From the NCBI GenBank assembly GCA_009778485.1, contig WRJQ01000005.1:1-52817 (forward strand): DNA of 52,817 nucleotides, in the 5' to 3' direction. The notes beneath the pieces are model-generated. The model was given only the letters and a program-made list of their open reading frames with translations. It searched no databases and had not been told where the DNA came from. The position numbers and the translations under genes are program-made. The stretch is from Oscillospiraceae bacterium. GTDB lineage: Bacteria > Bacillota > Clostridia > Oscillospirales > Oscillospiraceae. This document shows, piece by piece, positions 25,313 to 33,557 of the stretch (positions within the stretch are counted from its first letter, which is position 1; every line of letters starts with the position of its first letter).

Positions 25313-26547
25313 CAGTACGCCCCGTACTTCAGCGTCGTGTCGAACATCGCGTGCAGATTCTCCTTAGGCGCCCTGTCCACAGGGATCGAAACGTCCATCA
25401 TGAACCCACCGCCCGGCGCGCAAGTGTCGAGCAGCCGCTTAGTCTCGTCGGCGACCTTCTCAGGAGTGCCGTACATCAGCAGCGAGGTTGGAAGATTGCC
25501 GTTGATGCAAGCGACCTTACCCACCGTCTCCTTGGCACGCTTCATGTCGACCTTCTCGAACATATAGATGACCTTGCCCGGAGGCACGTCGCAAAGCTGC
25601 TCTAGCCTTGTGTTGTAGTTGCCCTCCGTAAAAATGTACGGAGTGATGTTGTTGTCGATACAAGCCATGATAAGCGCCTTGAGACCCGGCCAGTAGAACT
25701 TCTCATAATCCGCCGGGCTCATAAACTCATCGACGCCCATATGCAGCGGAATGAGGAAATACTCTCGACCCATCTCTACCGCGCTGCCCAGCGCGTTTCT
25801 CAGCATGAGACCCTGCATCGTGTTGACAGCCGCGAGCAGCTCGTCAGGCCGCTCCTTGACGTCGACGATGGTGTTGATCATGCCGCGGAAAGTATCTGCG
25901 AGCATATCGAACGGGCACGTAGTGCCGAGCTGCGGCCCCAGGACGAAACCCTCTTCCTCGATGACCTGCGCGATCATGCCGCCGCCGATCAACCAGTTGA
26001 GCGAATGCTTGCCTGACTCGGCCAGGGCGTCGAAAGCCTGCCTGACCTCGGGATCCGCGAAAGGCACTGTCGCAGAGAACATGCCGAACTCGATTGGGTT
26101 TTGAACGTTGATCTTAGAAAGGCCGGCGAGGTTCTTGTTCCTCCTCGGGAACCATTTTGTCAGGATAAAATGAGTCGGGTCAAAGCAGAACTCCTCGTAC
26201 TCATCCTCAGACATGTACTCGCCGTCGAGGTACTGGTAGCTCTCATTGAGCCCGATGCCATGCTCGAACCCGGGAAGCTTCAGGAACTCAGAGCCCAGCG
26301 CGAGCGACGCCAGACCCGGGTAGACAGCCGGCGGCCACACGATGTCCGGGTCGAACTCTTCCAGATAAGCCTTCACGCCGGGGATGGAGTTGCGAACATC
26401 CATCAGCGTGGCGTAGCTGGGTATCCCATAGGCGGAGCCATAGAAGAAACCCAGCTTCGGGGCAATCGGCACGCGGTCGCCCTCCGTCAGCGCGGTCGCT
26501 GCGTGCACGCGCTTCTGGCGTACTTTGTAATCGTCTTGTTTGGACAT
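25312..26547 (-). CDS. Uroporphyrinogen decarboxylase-like (URO-D/MtaA superfamily) protein, paralog 1
   Basis: A 411-residue protein of the URO-D superfamily, which includes haem-pathway HemE and the cobamide methyltransferases MtaA/CmuA. HemE is unlikely: the HemE N-terminal signature is missing and no haem genes are nearby. Segments such as DPDIVWPPAVYPGLASLALG and the later GKVACINGNLP fit the methyltransferase-like branch, but the Zn-ligand HxC motif is replaced by FTEGNYN, so metal-dependent methyl transfer is uncertain. AGGAGG precedes the ATG. It is alone on the minus strand, divergent from the flavodiiron gene, and one of four paralogs in the window. The substrate is unknown. Confidence 0.82.
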   Translation of the reverse strand: MSKQDDYKVRQKRVHAATALTEGDRVPIAPKLGFFYGSAYGIPSYATLMDVRNSIPGVKAYLEEFDPDIVWPPAVYPGLASLALGSEFLKLPGFEHGIGLNESYQYLDGEYMSEDEYEEFCFDPTHFILTKWFPRRNKNLAGLSKINVQNPIEFGMFSATVPFADPEVRQAFDALAESGKHSLNWLIGGGMIAQVIEEEGFVLGPQLGTTCPFDMLADTFRGMINTIVDVKERPDELLAAVNTMQGLMLRNALGSAVEMGREYFLIPLHMGVDEFMSPADYEKFYWPGLKALIMACIDNNITPYIFTEGNYNTRLEQLCDVPPGKVIYMFEKVDMKRAKETVGKVACINGNLPTSLLMYGTPEKVADETKRLLDTCAPGGGFMMDVSIPVDRAPKENLHAMFDTTLKYGAY

Positions 26548-26619
26548 TTGATAACCTCCTGTATGTTATATTTGTTGTATCTTTGGTATTGAGCAGTACA
26601 GTACAGTAAGCCCATGTAC

Positions 26620-26648
26620 AAACTACCAAAAAACTGCCGAAATGTCAA
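26620..26648 (-). promoter_or_regulatory. Possible promoter for URO-D paralog 1
   Basis: On the minus strand a perfect TTGACA with 17-base spacing to a poor -10 (TAGTTT), about 75 bases before the start codon. Confidence 0.35.
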
Positions 26649-26650
26649 CA

Positions 26651-26756
26651 ACAAGACAGGGGGACGGTTCTCTTGTCTTGCTCGCCAGCCCCCTTCGCTC
26701 GGCGCTGAGCGCCACGCTCCCCCGCAACAAGACAAGAGAACCGTCCCCCTGTCTTG
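26651..26756. repeat. Pair of inverted REP-like repeats
   Basis: Two copies of the repeat at 24948 in opposite orientation (26651-26680 and 26727-26756), followed by a truncated third (TCCCCCTGTCTTGCC at 26761). Together they could fold into a long hairpin, as in BIME-type pairs. The promoter of the following gene starts 33 bases later. Confidence 0.75.
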
Positions 26757-26788
26757 CCCGTCCCCCTGTCTTGCCTGCAAAATGCAGC

Positions 26789-26817
26789 TTGAAATATCAC
26801 AACTTTTGGTATACAAT
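26789..26817 (+). promoter_or_regulatory. Promoter for the flavodiiron-kamA operon
   Basis: TTGAAA at 26789-26794, a 17-base spacer, and TACAAT at 26812-26817. This places the transcript start near 26824, downstream of the REP repeats, which shows that the open frame through the repeats is not coding. Confidence 0.6.
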
Positions 26818-26878
26818 TCTACAAATCATAAATCATTGTGGAGGAGGTGGAGTCGGGCCCCTTGCGCCCGGCGCTGCA

Positions 26879-28237
26879 GTGCATTGCATCAGAAAAGTTA
26901 CGGAAGACCTCGTATGGGTGGGATCCAACGACCGCAAACTGCTCATGTTCGAAGGCGTATACTCAGTCCCCAAAGGCGTCGCGTACAACTCCTATCTGCT
27001 GCTCGACGAAAAGACCGTGCTGTTTGACACGGTCGACAACGCAGTCAGGAACCGATTTTTCGAGAACCTGGAAGAAGCCCTCGGCGGAAAAACCCTGGAC
27101 TACCTGGTAATCCAACACATGGAACCGGACCATACCTCCGCTATCATAGAACTGGCCGAGAAGCACCCCGGAATGAAAATAGTCTGCAACGCCAAGTCCC
27201 GGGACCTGCTCAAACAATACTTCGACTTTGACATCGAATCGCGCGTGCAGCTTGTAAAAGAAGGCGACACGCTTGAAACAGGGAAGCACGCCCTGAGCTT
27301 CATCATGGCGCCCATGATACACTGGCCCGAAGTAATGATGACCTATGACTCGACGTCGCATATCCTGTACTCGGCGGACGCGTTCGGCTGCTTCGGAGCA
27401 CTCAACGGAGCGCTGTTCGCCGACGAAGTCGACTTCGACAGGGAATACATGGACGAAGCGAGGAGATACTACGCGAACATAGTCGGCAAGTACGGCAACC
27501 AGGTAATGGCGCTGCTGAAAAAAGTATCGTCGCTGCAGATCGATATCATCTGCCCGCTTCACGGCTTCGTGTGGCGCAAGGACATAGACAAAATCATTGA
27601 AAAGCACGCGCTCTGGGCATTGTGCGCCCCCGAAGAGCGCGGCGTGATGATTGCATACGCGTCCGTCTACGGGAACACAGAGAACGCGGCGGAAATACTA
27701 TCATGCAAATTGCAGGAAGCCGGCGTGAGGACAGCCATGTACGACGTCTCGGTCACGATGCAGTCTGAGATTGTCGCCGCGGCTTTCAAGTGGAGCCACA
27801 TAGTATTCGCCTCAACGACATACAACGCGGGCATCTTTGTGACAATGGAAGCCGTGATTAACGACATAACCGCGCACAACCTCCGCAACCGGACCGTCGG
27901 GATAATTGAAAACGGCTCATGGGCGCCAACCAGCGGCGGGCTTATCCGCGAAAGCCTCGAGAAATGCGAAAACATCTGCTTCCTGGATAAGAAAGTCACG
28001 CTGAAATCATCTTTGAAAAAGGAGCAGCTAGCCGAGATCGAAGCAATGGCCGAGGCGCTGATTGCGACATTGCAGACCGAAGAAGCGGGAACAGCCCCGC
28101 AGCCGCAAACGCAGCCCGAGGAGAAAAAAGGCTTCGTATGCTCGATATGCGGCTACGAATATGAAGGCGAGACGCTGCCGGAAGACTTTATCTGCCCGCT
28201 GTGCAAAAACGACGCCTCCGTGTTCGAACCGATGTAG
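26879..28237 (+). CDS. Flavodiiron-type protein with fused rubredoxin (FprA/NorV-like)
   Basis: About 452 residues from a GTG start. The N-terminal metallo-beta-lactamase-like diiron domain has H80-x-E82-x-D84-H85 (HMEPDH), a later His in MIHWPE, Asp in SADAFG and His in CPLHGF. A flavodoxin domain starts near 255 (IAYASVYGNTENAA). A C-terminal rubredoxin (about 417-452) has C421-x2-C424 and C439-x2-C442. The family reduces O2 or NO to harmless products. The start is awkward: GGAGGAGGTGG ends 28 bases upstream with a small CGGGC/GCCCG stem between. It is 6 bp upstream of kamA, suggesting protection of oxygen-sensitive radical enzymes (inference). Confidence 0.9.
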   Translation: MHCIRKVTEDLVWVGSNDRKLLMFEGVYSVPKGVAYNSYLLLDEKTVLFDTVDNAVRNRFFENLEEALGGKTLDYLVIQHMEPDHTSAIIELAEKHPGMKIVCNAKSRDLLKQYFDFDIESRVQLVKEGDTLETGKHALSFIMAPMIHWPEVMMTYDSTSHILYSADAFGCFGALNGALFADEVDFDREYMDEARRYYANIVGKYGNQVMALLKKVSSLQIDIICPLHGFVWRKDIDKIIEKHALWALCAPEERGVMIAYASVYGNTENAAEILSCKLQEAGVRTAMYDVSVTMQSEIVAAAFKWSHIVFASTTYNAGIFVTMEAVINDITAHNLRNRTVGIIENGSWAPTSGGLIRESLEKCENICFLDKKVTLKSSLKKEQLAEIEAMAEALIATLQTEEAGTAPQPQTQPEEKKGFVCSICGYEYEGETLPEDFICPLCKNDASVFEPM

Positions 28238-28243
28238 CGTACG

Positions 28244-29425
28244 ATGAGCATAGAAACGATGTTCCCGGGAGTATCCAAAACCGACTGGGACAACTGGGAG
28301 TGGCAACTGCAAAATAGAATCGAAACAGCGGCCGGGCTGAAGAAGTACATACCGCTGACAGAAGAAGAAGAGACAGGAGTCACCGCGTGCCTGAAAACGA
28401 TAAGGATGGCGATAACGCCCTATTACCTCTCTCTCATTGACACAACAGACTCATTCGACCCGATCCGGAAGCAGGCAATACCGACCGCAAAGGAACTAAA
28501 CCTAACAATAGGCGACTTGGCCGACCCTCTGTGCGAGGAAGCGGACTCCCCGGTGCCGGGGCTAACTCACCGCTATCCGGACAGGGTTCTGCTCCTGGTT
28601 ACAGACAGATGCGCAACGTATTGCCGCCACTGCTCGAGACGCCGTTTCGCCGGTCAGACCGACAGCACTCTTCCGATGGAGCAGATAGAGCACGCCACCG
28701 CGTATATAGCCGAGCATCCGCAGATCAGGGATGTCCTGATCAGCGGGGGAGACCCGCTGATAATGGGTGACGGCGCTCTGGAAGAGATACTTAGAAGAAT
28801 AAGAGCCATCCCGACGGTCGAAATCATCAGGATCGGTACGCGCGCGCCCGTGGTAATCCCGCAAAGGATAACGCCGGAGCTTACAGCGATGCTGAAAAAA
28901 TACAACCCGCTATGGGTCAACACGCAGTTCAACCACCCCCGCGAGATAACAACTGAGTCGGCAGCCGCCTGCGCGATGATAGCCGACGCCGGGCTACCGC
29001 TCAGCAATCAGAGCGTATTGCTCGCCGGGGTAAACGACTGCCCGCATGTGATGCGTGAGCTTGTGCAAAAGCTCCTTGTAAACAGGGTCAGGCCATACTA
29101 TCTGTACCAGTGCGACATGTCGCTGGGGCTTGAGCATTTCAGAACTCCTGTATCCAAAGGCATTGAAATAATCGAATCCCTCAGAGGGCATACGTCCGGC
29201 CTTGCCGTCCCGACATTTGTGGTTGACGCGCCCGGCGGCGGAGGAAAGATCCCGGTCATGCCAAACTACCTAATATCCCAGTCGCCGCAAAGCGTCGTGC
29301 TAAGAAATTACGAAGGCAATGTCTACACATACCCGCAACCGGCCGGCTACGAAAAAGCATGCCACTGCGAGACGTGCCTCGGGAAGAAGAAAAGCCCGCT
29401 CAAGGGCGTTGCGGGACTGCTTTAG
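28244..29425 (+). CDS. kamA: Lysine 2,3-aminomutase (radical SAM, PLP)
   Basis: A 393-residue radical SAM enzyme interconverting L-lysine and L-beta-lysine. The 4Fe-4S motif is C123-x3-C127-x2-C130 (CATYCRHC). The PLP lysine is K335 in DAPGGGGKIP. Two aspartates that bind the lysine side-chain amine in the clostridial enzyme (D293, D330 there) match D291 (YQCDMS) and D328 (VVDAPGG), with a constant offset of two that also fits K337/K335. Glutamate 2,3-aminomutases have Lys and Asn there, so lysine is the likely substrate. It is 6 bp after the flavodiiron gene and 25 bp before the first oxidoreductase. The beta-lysine acetyltransferase partner and the full lysine fermentation set are absent. 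Confidence 0.9.
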   Translation: MSIETMFPGVSKTDWDNWEWQLQNRIETAAGLKKYIPLTEEEETGVTACLKTIRMAITPYYLSLIDTTDSFDPIRKQAIPTAKELNLTIGDLADPLCEEADSPVPGLTHRYPDRVLLLVTDRCATYCRHCSRRRFAGQTDSTLPMEQIEHATAYIAEHPQIRDVLISGGDPLIMGDGALEEILRRIRAIPTVEIIRIGTRAPVVIPQRITPELTAMLKKYNPLWVNTQFNHPREITTESAAACAMIADAGLPLSNQSVLLAGVNDCPHVMRELVQKLLVNRVRPYYLYQCDMSLGLEHFRTPVSKGIEIIESLRGHTSGLAVPTFVVDAPGGGGKIPVMPNYLISQSPQSVVLRNYEGNVYTYPQPAGYEKACHCETCLGKKKSPLKGVAGLL

Positions 29426-29450
29426 TAATCACGACAGAAAGGAGCCATAT

Positions 29451-31433
29451 ATGATCAACAATTTCCCGAACCTGTTTAAACCCATCAAACTGGGCGGCGT
29501 CCTGTTCCGCAACAGGATATTCTCAGCCCCCACAGGCCTGTACAACTACATCCCACTCGGGACGCCGACGCCCGACTTCATAGCCTACTTCGAACGCAAA
29601 GCGAAAGGCGGCGCCGCATCCGTGAACATAGGCGAATGCTACGTCGACGACGAAGGCATACCCCGCAGCAGGGGCTTCATCATGCTCGACGACCACGAGA
29701 CCGCCCGCCTCGGGCTCGGCAAACTTGCCGACGGCATTACGAGGCACGGAGCCATAGCCACCGTCGAACTCAACAAACGCGGAATGGTCGGTACGCCAAA
29801 CAAGGACGGCCATATAATCGGCCCGAGCGAACGAGAGCTCAACGCGCTCGAGTGGAACGACAACGTCGGAACGAGCCACGCCATGAGCGAGGAGCAGATA
29901 CTCGCCAGCGTGGAAGCCTTCGTCAGCGCGGCCGAGTTCGCAAAAAGCTGCGGCTACGGCATGGCGATGGTGCACGCGGGCCATGGCTGGCTGCTGCACC
30001 AGTTCCTCTCCCCGACGATAAATAAACGCACCGACCGCTGGGGAGGCAACCCCGAAAACAGGGCGCGGATCGTAGTAATGATCTGCGACGAAATACACAA
30101 AAGATGCGGCGCCGGGTACCCCGTGGAAGTGCGCATGAGCGCGGCGGAAGAAGGCTGGGAAGGCGGCTACGGGATCGAAGAAGGCGTCGAAATAGCCAAA
30201 CAGCTCGACGGGCACGCGGACCTCATACACGTCTCCGTCGGCAATATATTCGTGCCGGCGTCGATGGGCGTCACCCACCCCGGCATCTTCAGCGACGAAG
30301 GGCGCAACGTGAAATATGCCGCCGAGATAAGAAAACACGTCAAGACCCCTGTGGCGACCATCGGAGCGCTCTCGGATCCCTATGTGCTTGAAGAGATCAT
30401 AGCCACCGGAAAAGCCGACATCGTAGAAATGGCGCGCGGCCTTATATGCGACCCCGACCTGCCGATCAAGGCGCGCGAAGGGCGCGAAAAGGAGCAATAC
30501 CGCTGCATGCGCTGCTTCTACTGCGTAGGTGTGAACTACGCCTACGGCCACCTCGTCTGCGCGCTCAACCCCGAGTCCGGCAGGGAATGGGAGCAGGACT
30601 CCGCGCTGCCCCCGGGCAAGAAACAAAAAGTGCTCATAGCCGGAGGCGGCATCGCGGGGATGCAGACCGCGATCACAGCCTCGCAGCTAGGCCACGAAGT
30701 CGTACTGTGCGAAAAGACGGGCAAGCTTGGCGGCCCGATAATGTGCGAGAAGGACGTACCGTTCAAGAAACGGCTGTCCGAATATGTGGACAGGCAGATA
30801 TATATGCTTGCGAAGACGGGCGTGGAAATCCGCCTCAACACGGAAGTCACTCCCGAATACGCCGCGCTTCTCAACCCCGACGCCATCGTCGCTGCCGTGG
30901 GCTCGCGGCCGTTTATCCCGCCGATCCCGGGCGCCGAAGCGAAAAACGTAGTCAGCGCCGAAGAAGCCTTCTCCGACCCCGGCTGCGTCGGCTCAGCAGC
31001 AGTTATCCTCGGCGCCGGACTGACCGGTGCGGAGCTCGGGCTGTACCTGAACTCCCTGGGGAAAAAGGTTCAGCTCATAGAAATGCGCGACGACATATAC
31101 GCCGAGCACAGCGCCGGCACGTACAAAGCCGCGCTCAGGGACGCCGGAGTCGCCGTACACTTCAATACGAAAGCTTTGGAGATTACCGAAACCGGAGTTA
31201 GGTGCGAGCAGGCAGGAAACGAAGCGGGCGGCGAAGCAGGCGGCGGCGATACATTCTACGAATGCGATACCGTCATACTGGCCGCAGGCCGCTTGCCGCT
31301 GCACGAGACAGTCGAAGCCTTGTCAGACTGCGCGCCGAGATTCTACTACATCGGCGACTGCCGCACCCCGAGGATAATAGCCGCCGCGACAGGAGAAGCA
31401 TGGACGACCGCAAGGCACATAGGGAGATATTAG
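29451..31433 (+). CDS. FMN/4Fe-4S/FAD oxidoreductase (2,4-dienoyl-CoA reductase / enoate reductase family), paralog 1
   Basis: A 660-residue modular flavoenzyme: an Old-Yellow-Enzyme barrel (about 1-345) with HAGHGWLLHQFLSP and RTDRWGG, a 4Fe-4S site C352-x2-C355-x2-C358-x11-C370, an FAD site LIAGGGIAGMQTA and an NAD(P)H site VILGAGLTGAELG. The family reduces activated C=C bonds, for example in enoates, bile-acid intermediates and isoflavones. The start at 29451 has GAAAGGAG upstream; the frame is open earlier but overlaps kamA. A Gly/Ala/Glu-rich insert lies near 585-600. Its tandem paralog at 31568 suggests two sequential reductions or different substrates (inference). A simple dienoyl-CoA role is unlikely without beta-oxidation genes. 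Confidence 0.92.
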   Translation: MINNFPNLFKPIKLGGVLFRNRIFSAPTGLYNYIPLGTPTPDFIAYFERKAKGGAASVNIGECYVDDEGIPRSRGFIMLDDHETARLGLGKLADGITRHGAIATVELNKRGMVGTPNKDGHIIGPSERELNALEWNDNVGTSHAMSEEQILASVEAFVSAAEFAKSCGYGMAMVHAGHGWLLHQFLSPTINKRTDRWGGNPENRARIVVMICDEIHKRCGAGYPVEVRMSAAEEGWEGGYGIEEGVEIAKQLDGHADLIHVSVGNIFVPASMGVTHPGIFSDEGRNVKYAAEIRKHVKTPVATIGALSDPYVLEEIIATGKADIVEMARGLICDPDLPIKAREGREKEQYRCMRCFYCVGVNYAYGHLVCALNPESGREWEQDSALPPGKKQKVLIAGGGIAGMQTAITASQLGHEVVLCEKTGKLGGPIMCEKDVPFKKRLSEYVDRQIYMLAKTGVEIRLNTEVTPEYAALLNPDAIVAAVGSRPFIPPIPGAEAKNVVSAEEAFSDPGCVGSAAVILGAGLTGAELGLYLNSLGKKVQLIEMRDDIYAEHSAGTYKAALRDAGVAVHFNTKALEITETGVRCEQAGNEAGGEAGGGDTFYECDTVILAAGRLPLHETVEALSDCAPRFYYIGDCRTPRIIAAATGEAWTTARHIGRY

Positions 31434-31450
31434 CGTGATAAATCACGCTA
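31431..31450. promoter_or_regulatory. 20-bp palindrome at the oxidoreductase stop codon
   Basis: TAGCGTGATAAATCACGCTA: perfect 9-base arms around AA, starting with the stop codon itself. No T-run follows, so it is either an operator-like site or an mRNA-processing hairpin, not a classical terminator. Confidence 0.5.
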
Positions 31451-31498
31451 ACCGAGGAATGTGCCAATCGCTCCCCCTGCGGGGAATCGCGAGTTGAT

Positions 31499-31564
31499 GC
31501 ACAAAAAGTCCATTCCTTATCATGGACGATTTGTGCCTGAAGTGAAACGAAAGGAATGGACTTT
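31499..31564 (+). promoter_or_regulatory. Two mutually exclusive hairpins covering the ribosome site of the next gene
   Basis: Hairpin A pairs GCACAAA (31499-31505) with TTTGTGC (31530-31536) and GTCCA (31508-31512) with TGGAC (31523-31527). Hairpin B pairs 31505-31518 (AAAGTCCATTCCTT) with 31551-31564 (AAGGAATGGACTTT), perfect over 14 bp. Both use bases 31505-31512, so they cannot coexist; B buries the AAGGA site of the downstream gene. This is a candidate translational switch (inference). Confidence 0.5.
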
Positions 31565-31567
31565 GAT

Positions 31568-33541
31568 ATGAACAAATACTACCCTCATCTGTTCAGCCCG
31601 CTGAAATTCGGGAACCTTGTCAGCAGGAATCGAATATTCGCCGCCCCGTACGGCGGCGTGGCGACGCCCGAAGGCTCGATAACGCCTGAAGGCACAAACC
31701 GCTTCGAGGAAGTCGCCAGAGGAGGCGTAGGCCTCGTGTGCATCGGCGAAACGCTTGTGCACAATGAAACGGGCAACAACCACGGGCGGGTGCTGCGCCT
31801 TGACCACGGCGGCGTAATACCCTCATTCCTGCGCTGCACCGACGGAATCCACCGCCAGGGCGCGCTTGCGTCGATAGAGCTTATACACCCCGGCAACCAC
31901 GCCAGCCCGGAGTACACGCCCGATGGAAAAGTCTACGGCCCCTCCGGAGGCATCATCCACGACCCGGACGGCGATTTCGAGATCACGGAGATGGACGAAG
32001 CGATGATCGCCGTCATAGTGAATGCCTTCGGCGACGCCGCCGAAAGAGCGATGTTCAGCGGCTTCGACATGGTCACGGTACAAGCAGCGCACGGCTGGCT
32101 GCTCAGCCAGTTCCTTTCGCCGCTATCGAACCGCCGCACCGACCGCTTCGGCGGCCCGATAGAAAACCGCGCCAGGTTCCACGTCATGGTAGCCGAGAAT
32201 ATAAGGCAAAAATGCGGAGACGCGCTGGCGATTGACTTCCGCCTCAGCGGGAGCGACTTCATCGAAGGCGCATCGACGCTTGAAGACGTAGTCGAAGTGT
32301 GCAAAATGCTTGACGGCAAAGTCGATATGCTGCACATATCGGCAGCCAACTTCGACGACAAACGAGCGGGCATACGCATGTTCCCGACCATGTTCTACGA
32401 GCGCGGCTGCAACGCCTTCCTCGCCGAAGAAATCAAAAAGCACGTCTGCGTCCCCGTCGTGACCGTCGGGGGCTTCAACGACCCAGAGCAGATGGAAAAA
32501 TACATAGCCGAAGGACGCGTCGACGCTATAGCCCTCAACCGCGCGCTGCTGGCGGATCGCTTCATGCCGGAAAAGGCGCGGCTCGGCCTCGCGGACGACA
32601 TCATGTACTGCACCCGCTGCAACGACTGCATCAGCTCCACGTACGGCAAACGCCCCACGGCGATAGCGTACTGCTCCGTCAACCCCTTCTACGGCATGAA
32701 CGACCGTGAGTATAATAAAATCGTGAGAAAAGGCAGCCAGAAAGTGCTGGTTGTCGGAGCCGGCCCCGCCGGGATGGAAGCCGCGCTCGGCGCCGCAGAA
32801 TGCGGGCACGACGTCGTACTGGCGGAAAAAACCGGCAGTTTTGGCGGCATGCTCAAGAACGCCTGGCACCCGGAGTTCAAAAAGGACATCAAACGCTTCG
32901 TCGAAGTTCTGACCCGCCGCATTGAAAAAGCCGCCAACATCAAAGTCGAGCTCAACACGACCGTCACGCCGGAGTACATAGAAGCCATGGCGCCAGACTC
33001 CGTGATAATCGCCATCGGCGCAGCGCCGGCCGTGCCGGACATCCCCGGCATCGACAGACCCAACGTCATCCTCTCGTCTGAGATACACACGAAAGGCCTG
33101 GGGCACAAAGTCGTATTCATCGGCGGCGGCCTGATCGGAGGCGAGGAAGGGATCGACGCAGCGAAGTACCACGGCAAGGACGTCACAATTATCGAGCTGA
33201 CAGGCGAAATCGCCGCAAGCGCGACGCACCTGCACAGGCTCACCATACTCAGCGAATCCGAAAAACTGCCGAACCTGCGCGTGCTCACCCTGACGCAATG
33301 CCTCTCCATAGACGAAGGCGGAGTCACCGTGAGAGATAAAGACGGCAAAGAATCGTACATAGAAGCCGACACAATCGTGCTTTCTGCGGGCATGAAGCCA
33401 CTCAGCGAGGAAGCCTGGAAACTGTACGGCATCGGCGGACAGACGATTATTACCGGCGACTGCGCCAAACCCGCCCGCATGAACGAAGCGGTGCGCTACG
33501 GCTGGTTCGCCGGATTCAACCTGCAAAAACTTGAACAATAA
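31568..33541 (+). CDS. FMN/4Fe-4S/FAD oxidoreductase (2,4-dienoyl-CoA reductase / enoate reductase family), paralog 2
   Basis: A 657-residue paralog of the gene before it, with the same modules: barrel motifs QAAHGWLLSQFLSP and RTDRFGG, 4Fe-4S cysteines C348, C351, C354 and C369, FAD site VVGAGPAGMEAA and NAD(P)H site FIGGGLIGGEEG. The spacing to the fourth Cys is 14 residues here against 11 in paralog 1. The second ATG (31568) is chosen because AAGGA touches the first ATG at 31556 directly and the N-terminus MNKYYPHLFSPLKFG then aligns with paralog 1. The 134-bp gap to paralog 1 holds a palindrome and a two-state hairpin, so expression of the two may be uncoupled. Confidence 0.92.
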   Translation: MNKYYPHLFSPLKFGNLVSRNRIFAAPYGGVATPEGSITPEGTNRFEEVARGGVGLVCIGETLVHNETGNNHGRVLRLDHGGVIPSFLRCTDGIHRQGALASIELIHPGNHASPEYTPDGKVYGPSGGIIHDPDGDFEITEMDEAMIAVIVNAFGDAAERAMFSGFDMVTVQAAHGWLLSQFLSPLSNRRTDRFGGPIENRARFHVMVAENIRQKCGDALAIDFRLSGSDFIEGASTLEDVVEVCKMLDGKVDMLHISAANFDDKRAGIRMFPTMFYERGCNAFLAEEIKKHVCVPVVTVGGFNDPEQMEKYIAEGRVDAIALNRALLADRFMPEKARLGLADDIMYCTRCNDCISSTYGKRPTAIAYCSVNPFYGMNDREYNKIVRKGSQKVLVVGAGPAGMEAALGAAECGHDVVLAEKTGSFGGMLKNAWHPEFKKDIKRFVEVLTRRIEKAANIKVELNTTVTPEYIEAMAPDSVIIAIGAAPAVPDIPGIDRPNVILSSEIHTKGLGHKVVFIGGGLIGGEEGIDAAKYHGKDVTIIELTGEIAASATHLHRLTILSESEKLPNLRVLTLTQCLSIDEGGVTVRDKDGKESYIEADTIVLSAGMKPLSEEAWKLYGIGGQTIITGDCAKPARMNEAVRYGWFAGFNLQKLEQ

Positions 33542-33557
33542 AAAAGGAGCCTACACT

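Noticed and set aside
25312-26547. hemE (uroporphyrinogen decarboxylase of haem synthesis)
   Set aside because: The HemE N-terminal signature is missing, there are four diverged copies and no haem genes.
26642-26878. Extended N-terminus of the flavodiiron protein
   Set aside because: The open frame runs through REP repeats and upstream of the likely promoter (26789-26817); homologs start near VTEDLVWVG.
29451-33541. A beta-oxidation or bile-acid (bai) operon
   Set aside because: The flavoenzymes resemble dienoyl-CoA and Bai-type reductases, but CoA ligase, dehydratase, CoA transferase and dehydrogenase partners are absent.
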